Below, piece by piece: positions 24,228-36,587 of a stretch of 64,000 nucleotides of DNA (within the stretch, counting starts at the first letter, position 1; each line of letters begins with the position of its first letter). The DNA lies in NCBI GenBank assembly GCA_032622095.1, contig CP136066.1, forward strand, positions 57,314,609 to 57,378,608, read 5' to 3'. This DNA comes from Siphonodentalium dalli (lineage: Eukaryota > Mollusca > Scaphopoda > Gadilida > Siphonodentaliidae). The position numbers and the translations under genes were made by a program. Below the pieces are notes generated by a model that was given only the letters and a program-made list of their open reading frames with translations, did not search any database and was not told the DNA's origin.

Positions 24228-24905
24228 ATACATTTGGGTCTGACGTTCAACCGGCAGGGAAAATGGAAAGACCGTATAGAAGATATTGAAAATCGAGCGA
24301 CCAAAAGAATGTACATACTGAGGAAGTATAAATTTATTCTTGACAGAAGAACTTTAGTAAGAATCTATTTGTCCTATATTCGACCTGTCTTGGAATATGC
24401 TTCCTCAGTATGGGACAATTGTACAGGCGAATAAGACGATTCCCTAGAAGATATTCAATATGAGGCCGCTAGTCCAGTAACCGGTGGGACGAGAAGTTGT
24501 ACTATCTTTTAAAATGACGAAAAGACTCACCCCCTCACATATACAATGTTGTTCCGTGTAACGTATCGCGTACTAGTGGATATGACACGAGATTAGATTA
24601 CCTTAGAGTACCCTTCTGCAACTCAGTTACTTACCAGAAATCCTCCTTCCACAATCAATCAAAGTTAAACCTGACTTGAAGGCTTTTGGTCTCAAAGAAC
24701 ATCCTCGATATCTGGAATTCGCATATACGAGAGTAAGCCAAATATACCATTGTCGATTAAGACTGGAATGCAGTAATTTAAAAAAATGATCTTCACAGCA
24801 ATCATTTGAGAGATAGCCCTTTATGCTTGTTGTGCCGAAGAAATAGCAGACCATTATCTTTTTTAATGTCGCAGATTCTCTATTGAACGAAACAGGTGCT
24901 TCGCG
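24228..24905 (+). pseudogene. LINE ORF2 C-terminal remnant (reverse transcriptase thumb and tail)
   Basis: The translation LGLTFNRQGKWKDRIEDIE, then RATKRMYILRKYKFILDRRT and IYLSYIRPVLEYASSVWDN is the conserved segment just after the reverse-transcriptase catalytic core in APE-type non-LTR elements (Jockey/CR1-like group). After a stop at 24432 the same frame continues (DDSLEDIQYEAASPVTGGTR), and near 24820-24905 the cysteine-rich C-terminal tail can still be read (CCAEEIADHYLF, then SIERNR after a stop). Several stops and frame changes show it is dead. The catalytic YxDD region and endonuclease are absent, so this is a 5'-truncated relic. Confidence 0.75.
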
Positions 24906-25620
24906 GGGTTAATACCACGACCAGGCATAGCAACCTTGTTACATTGAAACCACGAATTGTCAGTGGAAGAGAATATAGATATTTTTCCGAGGGTTCAAAA
25001 TTTTATATTGTTGTCTAAACGTTTCTCAAATTGAATTTTCCCTAAGTCGCCCTCTGTTTAAATAAATAAAACTTCATTCTATACATGAATCAAGTTGGAC
25101 GTGTAAAAACACATTATCACATCGAAGTGACCAAATATACAGTACAATTCAGAAAACAAAAAATTTTCGGTTCTCGTGCTCGTAATAAGTATATTAGACG
25201 CATCACTCTTGTCGTTTTGATCTTGAAATGTTATTTTCGCCACAATTATTGGAAACTGATATAGTGGCGTCGAGGGTCTGGTCACAAATAAACAGGTAGT
25301 AACATGGAATGCCGAACAGTGACTCCTTTGTATAGGTTACTGTTTGACTCTCTATGCCCCAGAAGGCTGATAATGATAATAAGATAGAAAAATGAACATA
25401 AAAACAAAATCTAACTGGGAAATGAACTTTATGAAAAAGCAATAAAGACACCAAATATGTATGCCAAATATGGGGAAAAGGCTAATATAAGCATCCTACT
25501 TTCTGCCAAATCACATTCTCTAAAATAATTGTCTTTATATATTATACTAGTCTGTTAATTCATGTGTATGATTTAGATAAATAAATATGTTTACACTAAA
25601 TATTTTAATATTTTCACGAT
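24906..25620. other. Intergenic DNA between LINE relics, nothing recognised
   Basis: AT-rich; short minus-strand frames at 25079-25454 have no recognisable features. Confidence 0.45.
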
Positions 25621-25621
25621 G

Positions 25622-25810
25622 TTCCTGCACAAAAGAGTATTTTCTGATAAAATAACATTTGGTATGGCGCATAGATGTTCATTACTAGGACCATGTATTC
25701 ATGACACTCCAATAGGTAGTGATGCGATGTTTCTTTTTCGCCACAATGGCAGGGGGACGTTTTAATGTGATTACTCAATATGTCATAGTTCAAACTACAG
25801 GGCCCTGTTT
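25622..25810 (-). pseudogene. LINE ORF2 C-terminal cysteine tail fragment
   Basis: Minus-strand reading gives CSLNYDILSNHIKTSPCHCG followed by EKETSHHYLLECHEY. The spacing C-x-CG-x5-H(H)YL-x2-C-x3-Y is the zinc-binding-like tail at the end of many LINE ORF2 proteins. Only about 50 residues survive. It lies opposite in orientation to the relic at 24228 and stops abruptly where the GGGCCCTGTTTCATGAA end begins (25805), suggesting that element inserted into it. Confidence 0.7.
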
Positions 25811-25990
25811 CATGAAAGCAACTTATGACATTGTTGGGACTTAAGATGGTCATAAGTTCAAACTTCAGTCATAAGTGCGTTTCACGAACAAGGTCTTAAC
25901 TTAAGATGGTCTTAACTTTGGTCTTAACTTTAAGACTGCTGTGAGGTGTCATAAGATAATCTTAAAGTTAAGACCCACGTGATAAGTGGC
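25803..25990. mobile_element. Left end of a GGGCCCTGTTTCATGAA TIR element
   Basis: GGGCCCTGTTTCATGAA is followed by multiple CTTAACTT, CATAAG and GTTTCACGAACAAGG motifs. The same end in inverted orientation is at 33160-33306 (TTCATGAAACAGGCCCC). Similarity continues inward over about 150 bp with gaps (GTTTCACRAAACAAG, TTATCTTAAG). Either the two are ends of one 7.5-kb element or they are two separate short MITEs. Confidence 0.7.
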
Positions 25991-28334
25991 ATATCGATCA
26001 CACGTATGGCGGCCTATGTTATTTTCAATTACGGAGATATCTGTACTTTGTCTGGGTGGGCAATTCGTCGTCTTGTATACAGGGTCGTGGCTACAGAGTG
26101 AGAGGGGGTGTTCGCCTCGAAATGTCTAACTACACCCCCTTAAACAACACCAAATTCTCTTTGGGTGTAAACATTCCAACTGGTACCTCAAACATTCCAA
26201 AACCAAAGTTTAGATAGGGCACCCCCCCCCCCCCCCCCCACCGTATAACCATAGAGTTAATTTGGTAAAAACAATTCAGAGTACAGACTTATCATCAGGG
26301 ACGTGCGAATCGACCACCACACACACACACACACACACACTTTGGTCAAAATGTTTAGCAATTGGAAAGTTCATGCCTGACAAGAACATTAATCGTTCAC
26401 TATTAATAGGTTTCAATTGTTTGAATTTCTAACTAAAGGAATGTGTTGTTTTAGACAAACAGCAGCAACCGAAAATCACCAACTTTAGGGCGTCAGGTTA
26501 GAAATTTCGAACTGTTGGAATATTTGAGATACCAATTGGAAAGTTTAAATCAAACGTGTGTGGTGGACATGGCATTTCGCGAACATGGAAGTTTGGCCCG
26601 GTTCAATTAAGGGGCGGATGCAGTTGGAAATTGCACGATGTACCCCCTCCACACAGAGACCAACTAGCCACCCGAGCCTCATCGAATGTAGGATATAGTC
26701 AATTATCAGCTGTGTATGTGACCTATAGATAATATATATTATAAAATTGTATTACCCACGAATTAAACTTTTTATAAGAATTATGGCCTAGCTCAAAGCT
26801 CACAATCTCCTCTATGTTATTCCATGTGTGTGGGATATGGGGTAAAATGAGATCAATTAATGTGTTGATTCTTTCCTCTTTTCAAATTTCCGTCGGCTGT
26901 TTACAAAGCAGATATGTCATATTAGTACAGGCGATCTAGCCGAAAAATGGGGTCAACCCCAAACTAAGCGATCACCAACACTATTTTGTAAACTCCGGAA
27001 TTCAGGCTCCATGGGAAGGTTCATTTAAAAAGATATCGATAACTGATTTGGAAACTATAGCAGTTTGAAATATGAAATATTTGTATTTACAACAAGACAT
27101 AACATGTGATATTTATATAGTCGATTGTTGAGACAAAACTCACAGCATAACGTGTCATGCAACAAATCAGTTAGTGCGAACACATACGTCTTTTAGTATA
27201 CTGGGTTGCTGAATGCCTACTTTGTTAGAATATTTAGGAAATTCCCATTGGGACAATTTGGTAAATTTGAGTTTCCATGGCAACGATGGCCAATCATGGG
27301 TTATTTGGAGATTTTACATTAAATTATTCGTATAATGGGCAATTCAACCACTACCTCAACGTTTGCACTGGGTTATGAAAGAACCAGTATGGTCCACATT
27401 TCCACATATGTGGTTGGAAGGCTTGGAAGGTCAAGGCGACATTGAAAGGTCAAAGTAATTTTTAAAAAGAGCATTGCTAGGGCGAGGCAAAATACGCATG
27501 TGGTAATTTCATAACGTGTAATTCATATGCCAAATTTGACGGACGGAACCCAAATTCAAACTTGACCTGTATTTTCATATGGGTAATCCATATAACACAT
27601 TTGAAAACAATCAGATAATTAAAACTAAAAATTATCACGCAGAAACAAAAATAATCGGCAAGTTCGACAAGGACCATAACTCCGGAAAAAATTGGCGGGC
27701 GGAAACAAAATTTGAACTTGTCCTGTATTTTGGGCAAGTAAATTGACATACCAAATTTCATTCCATGACGTTCAGACTTACTAAAGTTATCATTTTCGAA
27801 AAAAGCGAAAGAATGGACCGACAAAAACATAATACGTTCCGTTTTTACAAAACGGGTGTATAAAAACAAATTCTTACAGTTTAACAAAGACATTTGCGAC
27901 TGAGGTGGTTAAAAATTATTATATGATGGGATAAACAATATAGTGTAGTAGATTAAGTCCAATTTCAAGGCAATTGTTCAATATGTGACTAAAGCATGAA
28001 ACTTTGCACATATGTACATATTCACATACTAATTGATATTAGATGTGGAGCCATGCTGAAATTCCATATTTCATGACTGGATAATTTATTAAATGGTATC
28101 AAAGATGTTTATTGTTTTGAGATGTCTTAAATGCGTTAACACTGAAGATGGCTTCCAAAATGGAAACCAAATTTGGTAAAAAAAAAACGTTTATTTTTTT
28201 TAACATATAGCCCGAACATTATTCTCTGTTCCCAAGAGGTAGAAAATTGTGACTCACTTGTTTATTAACCATGTTACTTAATCCACTGGCAACTACATGT
28301 TTCTTTCTCGTTGTCCCAGTTCCTTCTGTACGGT
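25991..28334. other. Intergenic or element-interior DNA, no gene
   Basis: Contains a C run near 26222-26240, an (AC)n tract at about 26317-26341, and at 27480-27890 sequence of the type GACAAGGACCATAACTCCGG / AAATTTGAACTTGTCCTGTA that I associate with dispersed molluscan repeats. The 138-codon minus-strand frame at 27477-27893 lies in this repeat-like stretch and shows no transposase or other family motif. Confidence 0.45.
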
Positions 28335-28910
28335 CATGATTGTGTATATGCATACCTGGAGTATAACTGGGTGGTCATTGGCGGCGTATGGGTATATAAG
28401 TGTCCTTGTGGTCATGGTTGTATATGTGATATATATGCATCTCTACCTTAGCTGTATACATTGGTGGATGTATATATATACTAAGAGTAGCTGTATGATC
28501 ATGGATGGGGTTTGTGAGTATACATCGAATGGCTGAATTGTCATGGGCGAGGTGTATATGCAAACATGGAGTGTACGAATGGTCCTGGGGGGTATTGGTA
28601 TATCAATTGGAGAGGTATATATGTACCTGGATTGACGCTTTGGTCACGAGGGGTGTATATGTATATCTTGATTTGGTAAATGGTCATGGGTGTGAAGAAA
28701 ATGTATACAGGGAGTGACTGTATGACCAATGGTGATGTCCTGCGCGTTGTATTGCTATGCCTAGAAGGTATGTATGGTCAATGATGAGGCGTCGATGTAT
28801 ACCTGAAGTGATTATATAATAGGCATTGGTTGGGTGTGTATGTAAGTTGTATATTTTTTGGCTATATGGCCATGGGTGTGGCCAATATGTATACAGGGAG
28901 TGATCCTGTG
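28335..28910. repeat. Degenerate minisatellite, units of about 60 bp
   Basis: Imperfect repeats of GTCATGGGTGTGTATATG followed by TATACCTGGAGTGACTGTAT recur about every 60 bp. Overlapping frames on both strands across 28297-28729 are explained by this repeat. Confidence 0.65.
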
Positions 28911-28914
28911 AATG

Positions 28915-29055
28915 CCGGCTGATACGGATCCTGGCTCTTACGGACCCTGACTCTTACGGACACTGGCCGATACGGACCCTGGCTGATACGGACCACCGGC
29001 TGATACGGACCCTGGCTCTTACGGACCCCCGGCTTATACGGACCCTGGCTCATAC
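28915..29055. repeat. Minisatellite of 16-18 bp (CTGATACGGACCCTGG)
   Basis: About eight units alternating GGCTGATACGGACCCT and GGCTCTTACGGACCCT with small length changes. Read on the minus strand it gives SQGPYQP-type repeats. Confidence 0.85.
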
Positions 29056-29878
29056 GGAACTCAAATTTTTTTTTCTTTTCTTTATTTAAATAAATTAAAA
29101 TACTGGCAACATACGTACTAAAGTAACAAAAATGTGAATATAATGAGGCACAACAAAAGTGTAACAACGTTCCACCAGACGATCATTATTTATACTGAGG
29201 CGTACAGCTTGGGGACTGCTGGCAGTAATCCTCATTGACGAGTAGGGTTTGCTTTAACAGACAGTCAAGCTTCCCAAGTGTCGCTAACTTCTCACAGGTT
29301 CTTAATGGGACGAGATTCACGTGAAACGATTCTGGTAGATAAGAGATATGGGGACAATGCTTTGCTTCAAATCGAAGGAGAGTCATGTACCAACAACTCA
29401 ATAACATATAGATTTAAAAATTTGTTACCATTTGGGCGTTCTTTGTGACAAAGATAACACAATCATTCCTGAATATTTCATGCAGACACTTATTTTCTTC
29501 GGATAGATAGGAAAACCAAAGACCGCTTCAATGACCAAATATATCAGGAACACTTAGCCAGATGTTGTATCGATACTGACAGCGTCTGTTTTCTTCTTCT
29601 ATTAGATGGATCAGCTTGCAACGTCGTGTTTATCAGGTGTCAGTTGATTAAGTAACATGTTTAATAACCAAGTGAATCACACTGTGCTACTTTTATGGAA
29701 CAGCAGACAATAATGTCCGGGATATATCTGAAAATATAAACTTTTCTACCAAATTTTGTGGACATTTTGCACACAAGCTTGAGTATTTATTTTCTGAAAA
29801 CAAATCAGTGTGATGAATTCTAGGTGGCCCAAATATGTTTAAATCAAAATTTTGAAAAACTAACACCAAACCAACCAA
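29056..29878. other. Intergenic DNA; one cysteine-containing frame of unknown meaning
   Basis: A 73-codon minus-strand frame (29186-29407) encodes a peptide with six cysteines (CPHISYLPESFHVN ... YCQQSPSC). It looks less AT-driven than its neighbours and could be a relic exon, but I recognise no family and no splice sites were confirmed. The rest shows nothing. Confidence 0.35.
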
Positions 29879-29879
29879 A

Positions 29880-29970
29880 GTTGGTTGAAATCGGTCTAGT
29901 GGTCTGTGAGAAAAATCCGAACAGACAGACAGACGGACAGACAGATCCTACTCTGTTATGTATATATAGA
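29880..29970 (-). mobile_element. Helitron-like 5' end
   Basis: On the minus strand it begins TCTATATATACATAACAG next to a flanking A, followed by a CTGTCTGTCCGTCTGTCTG tract and then the complement of TTGGTTGAAATCGGTCTAGT. This order (TC start, CTGT tract, GAAATCGG motif) is the same as in the proven Helitron ends at 37069 and 60754. The 3' end of this copy was not found, so the extent is unknown. Confidence 0.45.
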
Positions 29971-29978
29971 TGATAATA

Positions 29979-30131
29979 CAGTAAAACTTCGTTAAGTCGA
30001 ACGTCGGTAACTCGAAAACCCCCACATAAGTCGAAGTCATTGACTGGTCCCGGCTGAGCTTGTGTGAAAAGTCATTTAAATAAACATGGTTGTCGAAGGT
30101 GGTAAGTCGAACTCCGCTTAAGTCGAAACCA
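29979..30131. mobile_element. pogo/Tigger-like terminal fragment
   Basis: CAGTAAAACTTCGTTAAGTC starts a segment with repeated AAGTCGAA (four occurrences to 30128). CAGTA(A/G)AACCTCG...AAGTCGAA is the usual style of pogo-group terminal repeats. No opposite end or transposase was found. Confidence 0.5.
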
Positions 30132-33100
30132 AATTTGGGGCACCAGACAGCTTATATCACTAATTACCATGGTTAAGATGAAACGCCTTCAGAATGAAAG
30201 CATCTGTGTTGCTCTTTCATATGCCATTGTCTTGAGAATACTAAGATGAACATATGGGGCATTTTGGCGAAGGTCTCAATAGACGCGGGGTCGGGGTGTC
30301 AAAATGGCCAAATTTTGATTTCGATCTGATTATCACCTCAGGATATAAAGTCTCTAAGAGATGGCGATTACAAAGTCGCAAAAATATTCTTTAATCGGAT
30401 GATACATGGCAAAGTTATGAGCCCATAAACATTAATATTATTGGGTTAGAATGGCTTGTCGCCAATACTCAGTCAAAATGAAAGCAGTTATGCCACTATT
30501 TGATTTGCCATTTTATTTAGAATACTGAGTTGAACACAATTGGTAACTTTGGTCGACGTCGCATCTGGAAAGGGATCAGGGAAGGGGTATTATATATGCC
30601 ACTGTCTTTGTGATTGTTATATTATGAAACAACATATGTTTATCGACGGTAGTCTAATGTCTGAGACATGGAGATATCCAAATTTCCCGCCGGGAATTTG
30701 AAATCTAGTTCTGATTAATATTGTTCAAATTTATGATTCAGACAACCCGTACATTGATATATTTTAAATGTAGCTCTTTGGAAGCAGTACTCAGGCCTGC
30801 TCTATATTGTGTTTGGTCACATGTCGGGTTTTGGTGTCGTAGAGCTATTATCATCATTGTGACATGAGCCATTGCAGTTATATAGTTTGCGAGGTCCCTG
30901 CCTATATCACTTGGCATGCCATTAGATGTCACAGAACACGGACATATAATAAGATTAATCATTTCATTAAAGTACTGAATCAACGTTAAGTGTATACATG
31001 CCAGTTACCATTGTAACCAGCTACATGTGTGGTGCATCAATACTTTCCTAGGTGTCATTTTGAGCAGAGAAATGTCAACCATCCCTAACTACTCATTGAT
31101 ACATAACTTAGCATGCTGATATAGAAAACTGTTGTCAAACATATCAGACCAAAACAAACACGTCGCTTTCAGGAACCACACTCCCCCAATAAGAAAACCA
31201 TGTACCCCACACATTATGAACCTCCTTCTGATATTGAAATACATAACAAGGGAATGTAATATATCGTTTTGTTCAGAATTTGTATGTGATTATTTATTGT
31301 GTTCATATCTCGTGCAATATTACAGAACATTATGCATAAGTGTATATGTTATTGTATTTGCTTTGATGTGAGCAAAACCAATGTTATCAACTTTTCCCGA
31401 ATGACCTTGACCTTTATATTTGACCTTGACATATACACATAGCAGATGACAGCACATTGTGTTGGTCCTTCGCCCATATGTAATGTATATGAACTAATCT
31501 TACCCAGACCAATTATACTTTTAGATATGACCTTTTTCCATTTTTTGACAAAAATAGTATCTGTTGCCATGGCAACAATAATATCTACATTTTATTTCCA
31601 CTTTTGCTCACCACAACAGGGTTAATAATAATGGACAATCCACAAGCTTTCCAACGGTATATAATAATCAGTTATATACGAATTTGCATTAAAATCTTTA
31701 AATATGGCCCTTTTCCTCTATTGGCCGCTCTCTTATATAACCATGTCTCTGGTCAAAATAGTACAGAATTTTGCTAATTACGAAAGGGTACCACCAACTT
31801 TGAAGGTCTATATCTCGGGATTTGAGTTGACATTATTACTAAAACTATTATTCTGCACGAAGCGGTTGTCCTCAAAATTATTTTAAATATATTTTCGTCT
31901 CTCAATATCTTAAATTTCAATCAAGTGGGTCAAAGTTATATGATAGTATCGGAAAACGCACACATTTTTTTGCAATGGTCTTGACCTTTACATATGACCT
32001 TGACCTTCCCAAGAGGAGAGCTTTATTTCAAAAGTTAGACAACAATGGGTGTTCATACAAACCAACATAATATTTGAGATAATGGAAATAATTCTCGCCA
32101 TGCAATTTAACACCTAGTTTCCAAACTCAGTTAAAATCACCCCTCATTGCCATGGAAACAGGAATTTCGCTATTTGTCCCAAATATTGTTCTCTAAGATT
32201 TGAGTATGTTGCACATATTGACTTACTCTATATGACGGCTACTTTGCCATTTGTGTTGCAATTAGTTTTGGGTTAAACCCTAATTCGCCTGTACTATATA
32301 GGAAAGGTAACATAAACGCTCTTTATCAAAATATGTTTTAGAAATAATGACAATTATTTTTATTGAGTTTATGCCCACGCCCATATGTCGTGATTTTCAA
32401 GGCTGTCCAAATTTTTGTCATGTTCTTTTTTGCAGGGGTGGGATAACCGTTGTACAACATACTGTATATATGATATACACACCCGTAACGATGACACCCC
32501 TTAATACGAGTGTGCTAACGAAAACTTAGTTTTATATATATATCCATGGTATGACAACCACATGAAACATCTGCATAAAAATAATTAAAAAGTTACTCTA
32601 ACAAATATTTTTCATTTCCCTTTGAATCGAAAAATGACGTATGTGTGTCCTGATTACATCGCCGATTTATTTTTATTATTGCTACACGTAGAGAGCGGTG
32701 GTCGATAATATACGAGTTATGTCGGCTCACATAAAAAAAATCGCCGCCTGATCATTGCTCTCAGTTAATTAACTCGGCGTGAATGCATGGTCGTAGTCAT
32801 GCATCGATCCATATAATTATATTGTCTTATTTCTGACACCGCCACTCGTCAGTAAACGCAAAGCTCGTCATTTTAAGAGCCTGCGATGTACTCATGTTCG
32901 AATTCACATCGTGGAACTCATACAAGTCTAATATCCATATACGAATATAAGGCCATGCATTGACTATAGATACTAAGATACATGCGCTGATTCGCCCACC
33001 CCACCCCAGCCGCTATCCAGCATCCCTGTCACACAATAATGTCAACTTGGACTCGGCTCTTTCTCGATAACCTCTCAATGTCGTACATAAAGATTGCACA

Positions 33101-33159
33101 AGCCCACATTTTTTCGTTCCGGACTGTAGAAAATTGTCGATAACCAGTCTAAATGAGCG
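30132..33159. other. Intergenic or element-interior DNA, no gene
   Basis: No reading frame above 81 codons with recognisable features. TGACCTTGACCTTTA-type words occur at 31402-31430 and 31980-32010, and CCATGGCAACA / CCATGGAAACA words nearby; these look like fragments of dispersed repeats. Confidence 0.45.
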
Positions 33160-33306
33160 GGAACTTAACTTACTACTTTAGAAGGACTTAATCTTGTTTT
33201 GTGAAACGCGTTCTTGAAACGGAAATGTTACATCATAAGATCCACTTTAGATCTTAAATTAAGTCCATCTTAAGATAATCTTATGACCTTGCTTCATGAA
33301 ACAGGC
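33160..33306. mobile_element. Right end of a GGGCCTGTTTCATGAA TIR element
   Basis: Ends TTCATGAAACAGGCCCC, the inverse of the end at 25803. Inward it has TCTTAAGATAATCTTATGAC, CTTAAATTAAGTCC and TTGTTTTGTGAAACGCG, matching the left end in order but with substitutions. Confidence 0.7.
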
Positions 33307-34099
33307 CCCTGAACTTTAATCTTAAGCGAAAATGAAGTACTTGTGATCTGCGACACTTACGTAATAGTAAATTGGGACGCGCCGTGTGCTTGCGTTTAGT
33401 GGTTTCTTGAAATCATATATTCTACTACAATTGCGTGTGGTTTCAGGTAGAACGTTTAACTCATTTGTAGCAGATGGTAAACATTAATACATGTAATGGT
33501 TGTATCTGATATCGGTGGCAACCTTGGGTGCTCGAACGAAAGTTATAACCGGTATTGTAATAATCAATTAGGCGTACATGATTTCACAGTATAGATGGTG
33601 CTGATACTTTGATAATTTTGAAAACCTTGCAGAGTTTGTGTTATCTCCGTCGCGACGATCTCTCTATTAAAGCCACATGGCGGTTTGTGCCCCAAAATAC
33701 ACCTAATAATATTCGATTTTGAACTTTTCCGGTATCGAAGTGGGTCGACAAATAATTTAGCTATCTTTCTATTAGCATTATATGTTCCAGAAGACGCATT
33801 GAAGTCACATAAAATGCAAATTTGCACACGTTGTTTGGGTGACAAACAAAACAGTCATTTGCAGGGCATGTTATTGTAAGTCTATTCGGTGCAAAAATAT
33901 GAAAATAGCTGGTTAATACATGCATATTGCAGAGCCGGTATATCAAAGGTTTCGTTTATTTGTCAACGTACTCTTATACCGCATTCCAAATTAGGTAGAC
34001 ATAATTTTTAACCTCGAATGAGCCATTTCCGTTTAGATACTTGTGCAGCGGCCAAACCGAAATTGTTCTTGATTACGGAAGAACAAGTTGAAACCAACT
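33307..34099. other. Intergenic DNA, nothing recognised
   Basis: Small overlapping frames on both strands at 33564-33946 are mutual shadows without family resemblance. Confidence 0.45.
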
Positions 34100-34561
34100 T
34101 TGTTTACCCAACAGAACGGCCCTGTGCCAATGCATTCTCTTATATATGCGAGTCGACCATAGGTCGCCTCGCATATATAAGAGAATGCATTGGCTTAACA
34201 CATATTAAAAATGATAAAATTGTCAACGAATGTAGACAAATATTATAAAAATTGTTAAAAAAAAGTAAAAAAAATTATAAAATTGTTAACAAATGTAAGA
34301 AAAAAATGGTAAAAAGTGTTTAAAAAGAAGTTGTTTAGGTCAATGCATTCTTTTATATATGCGAGGCGACCTATGGTCGACTCGCATATATAAGATAATG
34401 CATTGGCACAGGGCATAACTGTAACCATCACAATGTGATCAATGAACCGATTCCAATGATATCCATATTTGTATGGTGTTATTGAGACAGACCGAAGATA
34501 TTTTAGGCTGTTGAAGCTTTATTTTGGGCGTTTTTGGCCGTTTTGTTGGGTAAAGGGTTAA
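34100..34561. mobile_element. Double-hairpin MITE, copy 2
   Basis: Aligns with the copy at 23592 over its whole length: TTTACCCAACAGAACGGCC at left, both GCCAATGCATTCTCTTATAT hairpins, CCAATGATATCC and GACAGACCGAAGATATTTTA in the right half, and TTGTTGGGTAAAGGGTTAA at the end. It is longer because of an AAAATTGTTAA-rich expansion between the hairpins (34200-34330). The left terminus is partly degraded. Confidence 0.85.
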
Positions 34562-34747
34562 ATAAATATATACTATTCACGAAAATTATAGTGGAAAAAT
34601 CGCTGGATATGGCCAAATCGACGATGAACTATACCACCAGTCACTTTTTCAAGTAATTAAAGGTGTTGGTAAAGCGAGCCTTGTGACTGAGACCTAACTT
34701 ATTTGTCAAAATTGCTGGTGTTAAAATAAATAAATAATATATCTGTT

Positions 34748-35152
34748 TAGTTTTGTGATACCCATAATATATGAGCAGGTATCTTCACGCACCCCGGTCC
34801 CACATATAGAGGCACCCCTGTCTTGAACTTCGATAGTGGAAACTTCAGTAGTGATGTCCAGAGCAGTCTACCTTGCGGCAGTTTACAAAATGTCAAGATA
34901 AGAGTAACACAGGTATAGAATATACGTCTAGACTTCCTTGGATTAACCGATCTTTTCATATTCCCGTGTAAAAACTAATAAATTAAACGTTTTTTATGGG
35001 CATCATATATTGACTCAGAAGTAATATCCCGATGTGATGACACATATAAAACCCTCGGGTAGGACTACAAGCTCGAACCAAACCTGCACACCGGGCCAGT
35101 AATCCCAGTAAAATCAGTTGGGACTTATCAATGCCGTACATAGAAGGAAATC
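34748..35152. repeat. 405-bp direct duplication, copy A
   Basis: Matches 36183-36587 over 405 bp at a constant offset of 1,435 bp, without gaps and with only a few substitutions. A minus-strand frame (MKRSVNPRKSRRIFYTCVTL...) is open in both copies but is not a recognised protein. Confidence 0.9.
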
Positions 35153-36182
35153 CCAACACAAAGGGGGGGGGGTACCCGAACATGCGGCCCCGGCCTGCAC
35201 TCTGTGTTAGAAAACCCAAACACTAGATTATAGTTTTCCAGTTGATACTTATCTTAAGCCACCACACATAAACCAAGACCGAATGATGGATGGACAGATG
35301 GTCGGACAGATCAAAACCATAATGCGCACGCTCCGCTAAAAATTGGTGGTATATTCTATGATTACATATTGATTTTGATATGTAAATATATGTATGTCGC
35401 ACGGGAGTTGGGGCGCCCGTTAATATGTATATATCCACTGGTAGTCAAACATTACACATCCATGTATTAGCATGCGTGTATATGGCCGCTTGGGTCCCAG
35501 ATAATAATATTAACAATATGCTTAACACATCGCATGTAAACCGCCATACAACCGCCATTTGAATGAATGTGTTTGGTAATGTGGCTAAGTTTCGGAGAGT
35601 AAACAACACATAGCATTGTTGAAATCCACACACTATCCTGGCAAGGTTTTATTGTTTTATTGAGCCATCGGAGGTACCGTTGTTTTCATCTTTTTGAAAT
35701 GTGCATATATGGCACTTAAAGAAATGAGAACCGTTTATATACAATATTATACGGGGAAAACCGAAGACAATAATATCAGTTCCAGGGGGGATATAAACAG
35801 TGGGGAAAAACCTACATAAACATAAAGTATTGTAAGGAGATATGCATATATAACACATAGTGTAACGCTCTTTATAAATGGGTTCTTTTTATATTGTATA
35901 TTTTTATTGTATTCTATACAGAACCACACAGTAGGTCTATATTTCAAGTTACAGATTTTGTACAACCTCGTGATTTAGCCTAATGTTTGATTGTCGGCGT
36001 GGCTTGATAACATGGAGGAAACATAACATTTAATAATTTGGAAAAGGTTTACTACGATCATGCCGAAAATGGTATCTTAAAATGTTGGGAATCGATAAAT
36101 AAATGTAGCTAGGTCATCAGGGAGAGCATCTCTAGTTAAACGAACTTAAATCAGAACGTTTATTTGTGGTTTCGGTTCATTA
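35153..36182. other. Unique DNA between the two duplicated blocks
   Basis: AT-rich, short minus-strand frames only (62-78 codons). A run of ten G at 35163 and an opaque TATATATA-rich stretch; no gene recognised. Confidence 0.45.
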
Positions 36183-36587
36183 TAGTTTTGTGATACCCAT
36201 AATATATGAGCAGGTGGATGCACGCACCCCGGTCCCACATATAGAGGCACCCCTTTCTTGAACTTCGATAGTGGAAACTTCACAAGTGATGTCCAGAGCA
36301 GTCTACCTTGCGGCAGTTTACAAAATGTCAAGATAAGAGTAACACAGGTATAGAATATACGTCTAGACTTCCTTGGATTAACCGATCTTTTCATATTCCC
36401 GTGTAAAAACTAATAAATTAAACGTTTTTTATGGGCATCATATATTGACTCAGAAGTAATATCCCGATGTGATGACACATGTAAAACCCTCGGGTAGGAC
36501 TACAAGCTCGAACCCAACCTGCACACCGGGCCAGTAATCCCAGTAAAATCAGTTGGGACTTATCAATGCCGTACATAGAAGGAAATC
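36183..36587. repeat. 405-bp direct duplication, copy B
   Basis: Second copy of the block at 34748. It stops at GGAAATC (36587), where sequence switches directly to the Helitron-type repeat, whereas copy A continues into CCAACACAAAGG. The breakpoint therefore marks the left edge of the Helitron composite. Confidence 0.9.

Noticed and set aside
27477-27893. 138-codon minus-strand frame as a transposase candidate for the 7.5-kb element
   Set aside because: No DDE/DDD or zinc-finger pattern; the DNA looks like a dispersed non-coding repeat.
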